NCBI RefSeq assembly: GCF_041296385.1
Contig: NC_091014.1
Coordinates: 47,572,078-47,636,077 of the forward strand
DNA: 64,000 nt
From: Aphelocoma coerulescens
Taxonomy: Eukaryota; Chordata; Aves; Passeriformes; Corvidae
Reading direction: 5' to 3'
Program-made: the position numbers and the translations under genes
Notes under the pieces: generated by a model
Seen by the model: the letters and a program-made list of their open reading frames with translations, nothing else
Database searches by the model: none
What the model was told of the DNA's origin: nothing
Part shown: one piece after another, positions 9,873-22,184 of the stretch
Position numbering within the stretch: the stretch's first letter is position 1
Layout of the letters: each line of letters starts with the position of its first letter

Positions 9873-12800
9873 GAGAAAACCAGAAAGACAGGAGCTCCAG
9901 GGATACTCAGCATGCGAAAGGCAGGCCAAGCTTATCGCAGCACAGCCAAAACCTTGCTCCCTCTTCTTCTTTCTGCTTGAAGCTTGCCACAGCCCAATGC
10001 CCGATTTCTGGCTCAATCTAGGGTTAGGGTTAGGGTTAGGGTTACGCCTAGGGTTAGGCTTGAGAAAACCACAAAGCCAGGAGCTCCAGGGACACTCACC
10101 ATGCGAAAGGCAGGCCAAGTTGAGCACGATACAGTTAAAACCTTGCTCCCTCTTCTTCTTTCTGCTTGGAACTTGCCGCCGCCCGATGCTCCATTTCTGG
10201 CTCAAACTAGGGTTATGGTCATGATTACACCTAGTGTTAGGGTTTGAGAAATCCACAAAGCCAGGAGCTCCAGGGATACTCAGCATGCGAAAGTCAGGCC
10301 AAGCTTATCGCAGCACAGCCAAAACATTGCTCCCTCTTCTTCTTTCTGCTTGAAGCTTGCCACAGCCCAATGCCCGATTTCTGGCTCAATCTAGGGTTAG
10401 GGTTACGCCTAGGGTTAGGCTTGAGAAAACCACAAAGCCAGGAGCTCCAGGGACACTCACCATGCGAAAGGCAGGCCAAGTTGAGCACGATACAGTTAAA
10501 ACCTTGCTCCCTCTTCTTCTTTCTGCTTGGAACTCGCCGCCAACCAATGCCCGATTTCTGGCACAAACTAGGGTTATGGTTAGGGTTACACCTAGTGTTA
10601 GGATTTGAGAAATCCACAAAGCCAGGAGCTCCAGGGATACTCAGCATGCGAAAGGCAGGCCAAGCTTATCGCAGCACAGCCAAAACCTTGCTCCCACGTC
10701 TTCATTCTTCTTGGAAATCGCCACATCCCAATGCCCGATTTCTGGCTCAATCTAGGGTTAGAGTTACGCCTAGGGTTAGGCTTGAGAAAACCACAAGGCC
10801 AGGAGCTCCAGGGACACTCACCATGCGAAAGGCAGGCCAAGTTGAGCACGATACAGTTAAAACCTTGCTCCCTCTTCTTCCTTCTGCTTGGAACTCTCCT
10901 TCGCCCAATGCCCCATTTCTGGCTCAAACTAGGGTTATGGTCATGATTACACCTAGTGTTAGGGTTTGAGAAATCCACAAAGCCAGGAGCTCCAGGGATA
11001 CTCAGCATGCGAAAGGCAGGCCAAGCTTATCGCAGCACAGCCAAAACCTTGCTCCCACTTCTTCATTCTTCTTGGAACTCGCCCCAGCCCAATGCCTGAT
11101 TTCTGGCTCAAACTAGGGTTAGGGTTAGGGTTAGGGTTACGCCTAGGGTTAGGCTTGAGAAAACCACAAAGCCAGGAGCTCCAGGGATACTCCCCATGCG
11201 AAAGGCAGGCCAAGCTTATCGCAGCACAGCCAAAACCTTGCTCCCACTTCTTCGTTCTTCTTGGAATTCGCGATAGCCCAATGCCCGATTTCTGGCTCAA
11301 ACTAGGGTTAGGGTTACGCTTAGGGTTAGGCTTGAGAAAACCACAAAGCCAGGAGCTCCAGGGACACTCACCATGTGAAAGGCAGGCCAAGTTGAGCACG
11401 ATACAGTTAAAACCTTGCTCCCTCTTCTTCTTTCTGCTTGGAACTCGCCGCTGCCCAATGCCCCATTTCTGGCTCAAACTTCGGTTATGGTTATGGTTAC
11501 ACCTAGTGTTAGGATTTGAGAAATCCACAAAGCCAGGAGCTCCAGGGATACTCAGCATGCGAAAGGCAGGCCAAGCTTATCGCAGCACAGCCAAAACCTT
11601 GCTCCCTCTTCTTCTTTCTGCTTGAAGCTTGCCACAGCCCAATGCCCGATTTCTGGCTCAATCTAGGGTTAGGGTTAGGGTTAGGGTTACGCCTAGGGTT
11701 AGGCTTGAGAAAACCACAAAGCCAGGAGCTCCAGGGACACTCACCATGCGAAAGGCAGGCCAAGTTGAGCACGATACAGTTAAAACCTTGCTCCCTCTTC
11801 TTCTTTCTGCTTGGAACGCGCCGTCGCCCAATGCCCCATTTCTGGCTCAAACTAGGGTTATGGTCATGATTACACCTAGTGTTAGGGTTTGAGAAATCCA
11901 CAAAGCCAGGAGCTCCAGGGATACTCAGCATGCGAAAGGCAGGCCAAGCTTATCGCAGCACAGCCAAAACCTTGCTCCCTCTTCTTCTTTCTGCTTGAAG
12001 CTTGCCACAGCCCAATGCCCGATTTCTGGCTCAATCTAGGGTTAGGATTAGGGTTAGGGTTATGCCTAGGGTTAGGCTTGAGAAAACCACAAAGCCAGGA
12101 GCTCCAGGGACACTCACCATGTGAAAGGCAGGCCAAGTTGAGCACGATACAGTTAAAACCTTGCTCCCTCTTCCTCTTTCTGCTTGGAACACGCCGTCGC
12201 CTAATGCCCCATTCCTGGCCCAAACTTCGGTTATGGTTATGGTTACACCTAGTGTTAGGATTTGAGAAATCCACAAAGCCAGGAGCTCCAGGGATACTCC
12301 CCATGCGAAAGGCAGGCCAAGCTTATCGCAGCACAGCCAAAACCTTGCTCCCTCTTCTTCTTTCTGCTTGAATCTTGCCACAGCCCAATGCCCGATTTCT
12401 GGCTCAAACTAGGGTTAGGGTTACGCCTTGGGTTAGGCTTGAGAAAACCACAAAGCCAGGAGCTCCAGGGACACTCACCATGCGAAAGGCAGGCCAAGTT
12501 GAGCACGATACAGTTAAAACCTTGCTCCCTCTTCTTCTTTCTGCTTGGAACTCGCCGCTGCCCAATGCCCCATTTCTGGCCCAAACTTCGGTTATGGCTA
12601 TGGTTACACCTAGTGTTAGGATTTGAGAAATCCACAAAGCCAGGAGCTCCAGGGATACTCAGCATGCGAAAGGCAGGCCAAGCTTATCGCAGCACAGCCA
12701 AAACCTTGCTCCCTCTTCTTCTTTCTGCTTGAAGCTTGCCACAGCCCAATGCCCGATTTCTGGCTCAATCTAGGGTTAGGGTTAGGGTTAGGGTTACGCC

Positions 12801-13908
12801 TAGGGTTAGGCTTGAGAAAACCACAAAGCCAGGAGCTCCAGGGACACTCACCATGCAAAAGGCAGGCCAAGTTGAGCACGATACAGTTAAAACCTTGCTC
12901 CCTCTTCTTCTTTCTGCTTGGAACGCGCCGTCGCCCAATGCCCCATTTCTGGCTCAAACTAGGGTTATGGTCATGATTACACCTAGTGTTAGGGTTTGAG
13001 AAATCCACAAAGCCAGGAGCTCCAGGGATACTCAGCATGCGAAAGGCAGGCCAAGCTTATCGCAGCACAGCCAAAACCTTGCTCCCTCTTCTTCTTTCTG
13101 CTTGAAGCTTGCCACAGCCCAATGCCCGATTTCTGGCTCAATCTAGGGTTAGGATTAGGGTTAGGGTTACGCCTAGGGTTAGGCTTGAGAAAACCACAAA
13201 GCCAGGAGCTCCAGGGACACTCACCATGTGAAAGGCAGGCCAAGTTGAGCACGATACAGTTAAAACCTTGCTCCCTCTTCCTCTTTCTGCTTGGAACGCG
13301 CCGTCGCCTAATGCCCCATTCCTGGCCCAAACTTCGGTTATGGTTATGGTTACACCTAGTGTTAGGGTTTGAGAAATCCACAAAGCCAGGAGCTCCAGGG
13401 ATACTCAGCATGCGAAAGGCAGGCCAAGCTTATCGCAGCACAGCCAAAACCTTGCTCCCTCTTCTTCTTTCTGCTTGAATCTTGCCACAGCCCAATGCCC
13501 GATTTCTGGCTCAAACTAGGGTTAGGGTTACGCCTTGGGTTAGGCTTGAGAAAACCACAAAGCCAGGAGCTCCAGGGACACTCACCATGCGAAAGGCAGG
13601 CCAAGTTGAGCACGATACAGTTAAAACCTTGCTCCCTCTTCTTCTTTCTGCTTGGAACTCACCGTCGCCCAATGCCCCATTTCTGGCTCAAACTAGGGTT
13701 ATGGTCATGATTACACCTAGTGTTAGGATTTGAGAAATCCACAAAGCCAGGAGCTCCAGGGATACTCAGCATGCGAAAGGCAGGCCAAGCTTATCGCAGC
13801 ACAGCCAAAACCTTGCTCCCACTTCTTCATTCTTCTTGGAACTCGCCCCAGCCCAATGCCCGATTTCTGGCTCAAACTAGGGTTAGGGTTACGCCTAGGG
13901 TTAGGCTT

Positions 13909-14085
13909 GAGAAATCCACAAAGCCAGGAGCTCCAGGGACACTCACCATGTGAAAGGCAGGCCAAGCTTATCGCAGCACAGCCAAAACCTTGCTCCCACT
14001 ACTTCTTTTTGCTTGGAACTTGCCCCAACCCAATGCCCGATTTCTGGCTCAAACTAGGGTTAGGGTTAAGCCTAGGGTTAGGCTT
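13909..14085 (+). repeat. Chimeric A/B monomer, third copy
   Basis: Same structure, but the following monomer is A (GGGAAACTCACCATGTG) rather than u1 B, the mark of the longer composite containing u12-u17. Confidence 0.88.
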
Positions 14086-15703
14086 GAGAAAACCAGAAAG
14101 ACAGGAGCTCCAGGGAAACTCACCATGTGAAAGGCAGGCCAAGTTGAGCACGATACAGTTAAAACCTTGCTCCCTCTTCCTCTTTCTGCTTGGAACTCAC
14201 CACCACCCAATGCCCCATTTCTGGCCCAAACTTCGGTTATGGTTATGGTTACACCTAGTGTTAGGATTTGAGAAATCCGCAAAGCCAGGAGCTCCAGGGA
14301 TACTCAGCATGCGAAAGGCAGGCCAAGCTTATCGCAGCACAGCCAAAACCTTGCTCCCACTTCTTCATTCTTCTTGGAACTCGCCCCAGCCGAATGCCCG
14401 ATTTCTGGCTCAAACTAGGGTTAGGGTTAGGGTTAGGGTTACGCCTAGGGTTAGGCTTGAGAAAACCACAAAGCCAGGAGCTCCAGGGACACTCACCATG
14501 TGAAAGGCAGGCCAAGTTGAGCACGATACAGTTAAAACCTTGCTCCCTCTTCCTCTTTCTGCTTGGAACGCGCCGTCGCCCAATGCCCCATTTCTGGCTC
14601 AAACTAGGGTTATGGTCATGATTACACCTAGTGTTAGGGTTTGAGAAATCCACAAAGCCAGGAGCTCCAGGGATACTCAGCATGCGAAAGGCAGGCCAAG
14701 CTTATCGCAGCACAGCCAAAACCTTGCTCCCACTTCTTCATTCATCTTGGAACTCGACCCAGCCCAATGCCCAATTTCTGGCTCAAACTAGGGTTAGGGT
14801 TAGGGTTAGGGTTACGCCTAGGGTTAGGCTTGAGAAAACCACAAAGCCAGGAGCTCCAGGGATACTCCCCATGCGAAAGGCAGGCCAAGATTATCGCAGC
14901 ACAGCCAAAACCTTGCTCCCACTTCTTCATTCTTCTTGGAACTCGCCCCAGCCCAATGCCCGATTTCTGGCTCAATCTAGGGTTAGGGTTAGGGTTAGGG
15001 TTACGCCTAGGGTTAGGCTTGAGAAAACCACAAAGCCGGGAGCTCCAGGGATACTCCCCATGCGAAAGGAAGGCCAAGCTTATCGCAGCACAGCCAAAAC
15101 CTTGCTCTCACTTCTTCGTTCTTCTTGGAATTCGCGACAGCCCAATGCCCGATTTCTGGCTCAAACTAGGGTTAGGGTTACGCCTAGGGTTAGTCTTGAG
15201 AAAACCACAAAGCCAGGAGCTCCAGGGACACTCACCATGTGAAAGGCAGGCCAAGTTGAGCACGATACAGTTAAAACCTTGCTCTCTCTTCTTCTTTCTG
15301 CTTGGAACTCACCGCCACCCAATGCCCCATTTCTGGCCCAAACTTCGGTTATGGTTATGGTTACACCTAGTGTTAGGATTTGAGAAATCCACAAAGCCAG
15401 GAGCTCCAGGGATACTCAGCATGCGAAAGGCAGGCCAAGCTCATCGCAGCACAGCCAAAACCTTGCTCCCTCTTCTTCTTTCTGCTTGAAGCTTGCCACA
15501 GCCCAATGCCCGATTTCTGGCTCAATCTAGGGTTAGGGTTAGGGTTAGGGTTAGGCTTGAGAAAACCACAAAGCCAGGAGCTCCAGGGACACTCACCATG
15601 CGAAAGGCAGGCCAAGTTGAGCACGATACAGTTAAAACCTTGCTCCCTCTTCTTCTTTCTGCTTGGAACGCTCCGTCGCCCAATGCCCCATTTCTGGCTC
15701 AAA

Positions 15704-15742
15704 CTAGGGTTAGGGTTAGGGTTACGCCTAGGGTTAGGGTTT
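15704..15742 (+). repeat. A monomer with a re-canonicalised telomeric tail (u14)
   Basis: An A body here ends in CTAGGG, TTAGGG, TTAGGG, TTACGC, CTAGGG, TTAGGG, TTT instead of the decayed A hexamers. The final GTTT before GAGAAATCC is still A-type, so only the tail has changed. Conversion from a neighbouring B tail is the likely cause. Confidence 0.85.
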
Positions 15743-17226
15743 GAGAAATCCACAAAGCCAGGAGCTCCAGGGATACTCAGCATGCGAAAGGCAGGCCAAG
15801 CTTATCGCAGCACAGCCAAAACCTTGCTCCCACTTCTTCATTCTTCTTGGAACTCGCCCCAGCCGAATGCCCGATTTCTGGCTCAAACTAGGGTTAGGGT
15901 TAGGGTTAGGGTTACGCCTAGGGTTAGGCTTGAGAAAACCACAAAGCCAGGAGCTCCAGGGACACTCGCCACGCGAAAGGCAGGCCAAGTGGAGCACGAT
16001 ACAGTTAAAACCTTGCTCCCTCTTCTTCTTTCTGCTTGGAACTCGCCGCCGCCCAATGCCCCATTTCTGGCTCAAACTAGGTTATGGTTATGGTTACACC
16101 TAGTGTTAGGGTTTGAGAAATCCATAAAACCAGGAGCTCCAGGGATACTCAGCATGCGAAAGGCAGGCCAAGCTTATCGCAGCACAGCCAAAACCTTGCT
16201 CCCACTTCTTCATTCTTCTTGGAAGTCGCCACAACCCAATGCCTGATTTCTGGCTCAACCTAGGGTTAGGGTTAGGGTTAGGGTTATGCCTAGGGTTAGG
16301 CTTGAGAAAACCACAAAGCCAGGAGCTCCAGGGATACTCCCCATGCGAAAGGCAGGCCAAGCTTATCGCAGCACAGCCAAAACCTTGCTCTCACTTCTTC
16401 ATTCTTCTTGGGATTCACCACAGCCCAATGCCCGATTTCTGGCTCAAACTAGGGTTAGGGTTACGCCTAGGGTTAGGCTTGAGAAAACCACAAAGCCAGG
16501 AGCTCCAGGGACACTCACCATGTGAAAGGCAGGCCAAGTTGAGCACGATACAGTTAAAACCTTGCTCCCTCTTCCTCTTTCTGCTTGGAACTCACCGCCA
16601 CCCAATGCCCCATTTCTGGCCCAAACTTCGGTTATGTTTATGGTTACACCTAGTGTTAGGATTTGAGAAATCCACAAAGCCAGGAGCTCCAGGGATACTC
16701 AGCATGCGAAAGGCAGGCCAAGCTTATCGCAGCACAGCCAAAACCTTGCTCCCTCTTCTTCATTCTTCTTGGAAGTCGCCACAACCCAATGCCTGATTTC
16801 TGGCTCAAACTAGGGTTAGGGTTAGGGTTAGGGTTACGCCTAGGGTTAGGCTTGAGAAAACCACAAAGCCAGGAGCTCCAGGGACACTCACCATGCGAAA
16901 GGCAGGCCAAGTTGAGCACGATACAGTTAAAACCTTGCTCCCTCTTCTTCTTTCTGCTTGGAACTCTCCTTCGCCCAATGCCCCATTTCTGGCTCAAACT
17001 AGGGTTATGGTCATGATTACACCTAGTGTTAGGGTTTGAGAAATCCACAAAGCCAGGAGCTCCAGGGATACTCAGCATGCGAAAGGCAGGCCAAGCTTAT
17101 CGCAGCACAGCCAAAACCTTGCTCCCACTTCTTCATTCTTCTTGGAACTCGCCCCAGCCCAATGCCTGATTTCTGGCTCAAACTAGGGTTAGGGTTAGGG
17201 TTAGGGTTACGCCTAGGGTTAGGCTT

Positions 17227-17403
17227 GAGAAAACCACAAAGCCAGGAGCTCCAGGGATACTCCCCATGCGAAAGGCAGGCCAAGCTTATCGCAGCACAGC
17301 CAAAACCTTGCTCCCACTTCTTCGTTCTTCTTGGAATTCGCGATAGCCCAATGCCCGATTTCTGGCTCAAACTAGGGTTAGGGTTACGCTTAGGGTTAGG
17401 CTT
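17227..17403 (+). repeat. B'-type monomer, reference copy (177 bp), middle of a B-B'-A trimer
   Basis: It has a B body but follows another B (entry sequence GAGAAAACC rather than GAGAAATCC) and carries GGATACTCCCCATGCG in place of GGATACTCAGCATGCG. With B at 17038-17226 and A at 17404-17587 it makes a 550-bp trimer. This copy also carries GGAATTCGCGATAGCC, a marker of the u4 trimer that recurs at the equivalent place in every u4 copy. Confidence 0.9.
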
Positions 17404-19978
17404 GAGAAAACCACAAAGCCAGGAGCTCCAGGGACACTCACCATGTGAAAGGCAGGCCAAGTTGAGCACGATACAGTTAAAACCTTGCTCCCTCTTCTTC
17501 TTTCTGCTTGGAACTCGCCGCTGCCCAATGCCCCATTTCTGGCTCAAACTTCGGTTATGGTTATGGTTACACCTAGTGTTAGGATTTGAGAAATCCACAA
17601 AGCCAGGAGCTCCAGGGATACTCAGCATGCGAAAGGCAGGCCAAGCTTATCGCAGCACAGCCAAAACCTTGCTCCCTCTTCTTCTTTCTGCTTGAAGCTT
17701 GCCACAGCCCAATGCCCGATTTCTGGCTCAATCTAGGGTTAGGGTTAGGGTTAGGGTTACGCCTAGGGTTAGGCTTGAGAAAACCACAAAGCCAGGAGCT
17801 CCAGGGACGCTCACCATGCGAAAGGCAGGCCAAGTTGAGCACGATACAGTTAAAACCTTGCTCCCTCTTCTTCTTTCTGCTTGGAACGCGCCGTCGCCCA
17901 ATGCCCCATTTCTGGCTCAAACTAGGGTTATGGTCATGATTACACCTAGTGTTAGGGTTTGAGAAATCCACAAAGCCAGGAGCTCCAGGGATACTCAGCA
18001 TGCGAAAGGCAGGCCAAGCTTATCGCAGCACAGCCAAAACCTTGCTCCCTCTTCTTCTTTCTGCTTGAAGCTTGCCACAGCCCAATGCCCGATTTCTGGC
18101 TCAATCTAGGGTTAGGATTAGGGTTAGGGTTATGCCTAGGGTTAGGCTTGAGAAAACCACAAAGCCAGGAGCTCCAGGGACACTCACCATGTGAAAGGCA
18201 GGCCAAGTTGAGCACGATACAGTTAAAACCTTGCTCCCTCTTCCTCTTTCTGCTTGGAACGCGCCGTCGCCTAATGCCCCATTCCTGGCCCAAACTTCGG
18301 TTATGGTTATGGTTACACCTAGTGTTAGGATTTGAGAAATCCACAAAGCCAGGAGCTCCAGGGATACTCAGCATGCGAAAGGCAGGCCAAGCTTATCGCA
18401 GCACAGCCAAAACCTTGCTCCCTCTTCTTCTTTCTGCTTGAATCTTGCCACAGCCCAATGCCCGATTTCTGGCTCAAACTAGGGTTAGGGTTACGCCTTG
18501 GGTTAGGCTTGAGAAAACCACAAAGCCAGGAGCTCCAGGGACACTCACCATGTGAAAGGCAGGCCAAGTTGAGCACGATACAGTTAAAACCTTGCTCCCT
18601 CTTCTTCTTTCTGCTTGGAACTCGCCGCTGCCCAATGCCCCATTTCTGGCCCAAACTTCGGTTATGGTTATGGTTACACCTAGTGTTAGGATTTGAGAAA
18701 TCCACAAAGCCAGGAGCTCCAGGGATACTCAGCATGCGAAAGGCAGGCCAAGCTTATCGCAGCACAGCCAAAACCTTGCTCCCTCTTCTTCTTTCTGCTT
18801 GAAGCTTGCCACAGCCCAATGCCCGATTTCTGGCTCAATCTAGGGTTAGGGTTAGGGTTAGGGTTACGCCTAGGGTTAGGCTTGAGAAAACCACAAAGCC
18901 AGGAGCTCCAGGGACACTCACCATGCGAAAGGCAGGCCAAGTTGAGCACGATACAGTTAAAACCTTGCTCCCTCTTCTTCTTTCTGCTTGGAACGCGCCG
19001 TCGCCCAATGCCCCATTTCTGGCTCCAACTAGGGTTATGGTCATGATTACACCTAGTGTTAGGGTTTGAGAAATCCACAAAGCCAGGAGCTCCAGGGATA
19101 CTCAGCATGCGAAAGGCAGGCCAAGCTTATCGCAGCACAGCCAAAACCTTGCTCCCTCTTCTTCTTTCTGCTTGAAGCTTGCCACAGCCCAATGCCCGAT
19201 TTCTGGCTCAATCTAGGGTTAGGATTAGGGTTAGGGTTACGCCTAGGGTTAGGCTTGAGAAAACCACAAAGCCAGGAGCTCCAGGGACACTCACCATGTG
19301 AAAGGCAGGCCAAGTTGAGCACGATACAGTTAAAACATTGCTCCCTCTTCCTCTTTCTGCTTGGAACGCGCCGTCGCCTAATGCCCCATTCCTGGCCCAA
19401 ACTTCGGTTATGGTTATGGTTACACCTAGTGTTAGGATTTGAGAAATCCACAAAGCCAGGAGCTCCAGGGATACTCAGCATGCGAAAGGCAGGCCAAGCT
19501 TATCGCAGCACAGCCAAAACCTTGCTCCCTCTTCTTCTTTCTGCTTGAATCTTGCCACAGCCCAATGCCCGATTTCTGGCTCAAACTAGGGTTAGGGTTA
19601 CGCCTTGGGTTAGGCTTGAGAAAACCACAAAGCCAGGAGCTCCAGGGACACTCACCATGCGAAAGGCAGGCCAAGTTGAGCACGATACAGTTAAAACCTT
19701 GCTCCCTCTTCTTCTTTCTGCTTGGAACGCGCCGTCGCCCAATGCCCCATTTCTGGCTCAAACTAGGGTTATGGTCATGATTACACCTAGTGTTAGGATT
19801 TGAGAAATCCACAAAGCCAGGAGCTCCAGGGATACTCAGCATGCGAAAGGCAGGCCAAGCTTATCGCAGCACAGCCAAAACCTTGCTCCCACTTCTTCAT
19901 TCTTCTTGGAACTCGCCCCAGCCCAATGCCCGATTTCTGGCTCAAACTAGGGTTAGGGTTACGCCTAGGGTTAGGCTT

Positions 19979-20155
19979 GAGAAATCCACAAAGCCAGGAG
20001 CTCCAGGGACACTCACCATGTGAAAGGCAGGCCAAGCTTATCGCAGCACAGCCAAAACCTTGCTCCCACTACTTCTTTTTGCTTGGAACTTGCCCCAACC
20101 CAATGCCCGATTTCTGGCTCAAACTAGGGTTAGGGTTAAGCCTAGGGTTAGGCTT
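19979..20155 (+). repeat. Chimeric A/B monomer, fourth copy
   Basis: Same structure, followed by a u1 B as in the first two copies. Confidence 0.88.
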
Positions 20156-20609
20156 GAGAAAACCAGAAAGACAGGAGCTCCAGGGATACTCAGCATGCGA
20201 AAGGCAGGCCAAGCTTATCGCAGCACAGCCAAAACCTTGCTCCCTCTTCTTCTTTCTGCTTGAAGCTTGCCACAGCCCAATGCCCGATTTCTGGCTCAAT
20301 CTAGGGTTAGGGTTAGGGTTAGGGTTACGCCTAGGGTTAGGCTTGAGAAAACCACAAAGCCAGGAGCTCCAGGGACACTCACCATGCGAAAGGCAGGCCA
20401 AGTTGAGCACGATACAGTTAAAACCTTGCTCCCTCTTCTTCTTTCTGCTTGGAACTTGCCGCCGCCCAATGCTCCATTTCTGGCTCAAACTAGGGTTATG
20501 GTCATGATTACACCTAGTGTTAGGGTTTGAGAAATCCACAAAGCCAGGAGCTCCAGGGATACTCAGCATGCGAAAGTCAGGCCAAGCTTATCGCAGCACA
20601 GCCAAAACA

Positions 20610-20688
20610 TTGCTCCCTCTTCTTCTTTCTGCTTGAAGCTTGCCACAGCCCAATGCCCGATTTCTGGCTCAATCTAGGGTTAGGGTTA
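20610..20688 (+). other. Recombination junction u2/u14 (79-bp uncertainty)
   Basis: The last u2-specific base is the A of AAAACATTGC at 20609. The first u14-specific base is the G at 20689, where u2 has TTACGC. The exchange created the 5,147-bp tandem duplication and lies in the 3' body or the first tail hexamers. Confidence 0.85.
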
Positions 20689-20850
20689 GGGTTAGGGTTA
20701 GGCTTGAGAAAACCACAAAGCCAGGAGCTCCAGGGACACTCACCATGCGAAAGGCAGGCCAAGTTGAGCACGATACAGTTAAAACCTTGCTCCCTCTTCT
20801 TCTTTCTGCTTGGAACGCTCCGTCGCCCAATGCCCCATTTCTGGCTCAAA

Positions 20851-20889
20851 CTAGGGTTAGGGTTAGGGTTACGCCTAGGGTTAGGGTTT
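20851..20889 (+). repeat. A monomer with canonical tail, second copy
   Basis: Same tail as 15704-15742 at +5,147 bp, inherited through the 5.1-kb tandem duplication. Confidence 0.85.
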
Positions 20890-22184
20890 GAGAAATCCAC
20901 AAAGCCAGGAGCTCCAGGGATACTCAGCATGCGAAAGGCAGGCCAAGCTTATCGCAGCACAGCCAAAACCTTGCTCCCACTTCTTCATTCTTCTTGGAAC
21001 TCGCCCCAGCCCAATGCCCGATTTCTGGCTCAAACTAGGGTTAGGGTTAGGGTTAGGGTTACGCCTAGGGTTAGGCTTGAGAAAACCACAAAGCCAGGAG
21101 CTCCAGGGACACTCGCCACGCGAAAGGCAGGCCAAGTGGAGCACGATACAGTTAAAACCTTGCTCCCTCTTCTTCTTTCTGCTTGGAACTCGCCGCCGCC
21201 CAATGCCCCATTTCTGGCTCAAACTAGGTTATGGTTATGGTTACACCTAGTGTTAGGGTTTGAGAAATCCATAAAACCAGGAGCTCCAGGGATACTCAGC
21301 ATGCGAAAGGCAGGCCAAGCTTATCGCAGCACAGCCAAAACCTTGCTCCCACTTCTTCATTCTTCTTGGAAGTCGCCACAACCCAATGCCTGATTTCTGG
21401 CTCAACCTAGGGTTAGGGTTAGGGTTAGGGTTATGCCTAGGGTTAGGCTTGAGAAAACCACAAAGCCAGGAGCTCCAGGGATACTCCCCATGCGAAAGGC
21501 AGGCCAAGCTTATCGCAGCACAGCCAAAACCTTGCTCTCACTTCTTCATTCTTCTTGGGATTCACCACAGCCCAATGCCCGATTTCTGGCTCAAACTAGG
21601 GTTAGGGTTACGCCTAGGGTTAGGCTTGAGAAAACCACAAAGCCAGGAGCTCCAGGGACACTCACCATGTGAAAGGCAGGCCAAGTTGAGCACGATACAG
21701 TTAAAACCTTGCTCCCTCTTCCTCTTTCTGCTTGGAACTCACCGCCACCCAATGCCCCATTTCTGGCCCAAACTTCGGTTATGTTTATGGTTACACCTAG
21801 TGTTAGGATTTGAGAAATCCACAAAGCCAGGAGCTCCAGGGATACTCAGCATGCGAAAGGCAGGCCAAGCTTATCGCAGCACAGCCAAAACCTTGCTCCC
21901 TCTTCTTCATTCTTCTTGGAAGTCGCCACAACCCAATGCCTGATTTCTGGCTCAAACTAGGGTTAGGGTTAGGGTTAGGGTTACGCCTAGGGTTAGGCTT
22001 GAGAAAACCACAAAGCCAGGAGCTCCAGGGACACTCACCATGCGAAAGGCAGGCCAAGTTGAGCACGATACAGTTAAAACCTTGCTCCCTCTTCTTCTTT
22101 CTGCTTGGAACTCTCCTTCGCCCAATGCCCCATTTCTGGCTCAAACTAGGGTTATGGTCATGATTACACCTAGTGTTAGGGTTT

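Larger units (their letters stand above)
6767..10245 (+). repeat. Higher-order repeat copy 2 (3,479 bp, u9-u10 deleted)
   Basis: Units start at u2 6767, u3 7128, u4 7489, u5 8039, u6 8412, u7 8785, u8 9146, then a u9/u11 hybrid at 9519, the chimeric monomer at 9696 and u1 at 9873. It is 734 bp shorter than copy 1, exactly the length from u9 to u11, so two dimers were lost by exchange between u9 and u11. Private changes include TTATGGCTATGG in the A of u7 and ATGCAAAAGG in the A of u8, both of which reappear in later copies. Confidence 0.9.
10246..17037 (+). repeat. Composite higher-order block u2-u17 (6,792 bp)
   Basis: Units u2 10246, u3 10607, u4 10968, u5 11518, u6 11891, u7 12264, u8 12625, u9 12998, u10 13371 and u11 13732 repeat the earlier order. 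The series then continues into units absent to the left: u12 14270 (CAGCCGAATGCC), u13 14643 (one B plus two B' plus A; AAGATTATCG and AAGCCGGGAG), u14 15382 (AAGCTCATCG, HindIII site lost), u15 15743 (first A with the 1-bp-shorter CTAGGTTATGG tail), u16 near 16116 (CCATAAAACC) and u17 16665. Confidence 0.87.
17038..20528 (+). repeat. Higher-order block u4-u11 plus u1 (3,491 bp), first copy
   Basis: Units: u4 17038, u5 17588 (GGGACGCTC form), u6 17961, u7 18334, u8 18695 (CTCCAACTAGGG tail), u9 19068 (TAAAACATTGC), u10 19441, u11 19802 with chimeric monomer 19979-20155, then u1. After u17 the order jumps straight to u4, skipping u1-u3, so an exchange joined u17 to u4 here. The same block recurs with the same length at 22185. 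Confidence 0.87.
20529..22184 (+). repeat. Hybrid u2/u14 then u15-u17 (1,656 bp)
   Basis: The B monomer at 20529 has u2 markers at its start (GAAAGTCAGG, AAAACATTGC) and the u14 tail at its end (four consecutive GGG hexamers passing directly to TTAGGC with no TTACGC). The following A is the u14 A with the canonical tail, then u15 20890, u16 and u17 21812. This monomer is the junction of the 5,147-bp tandem duplication. Confidence 0.88.
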
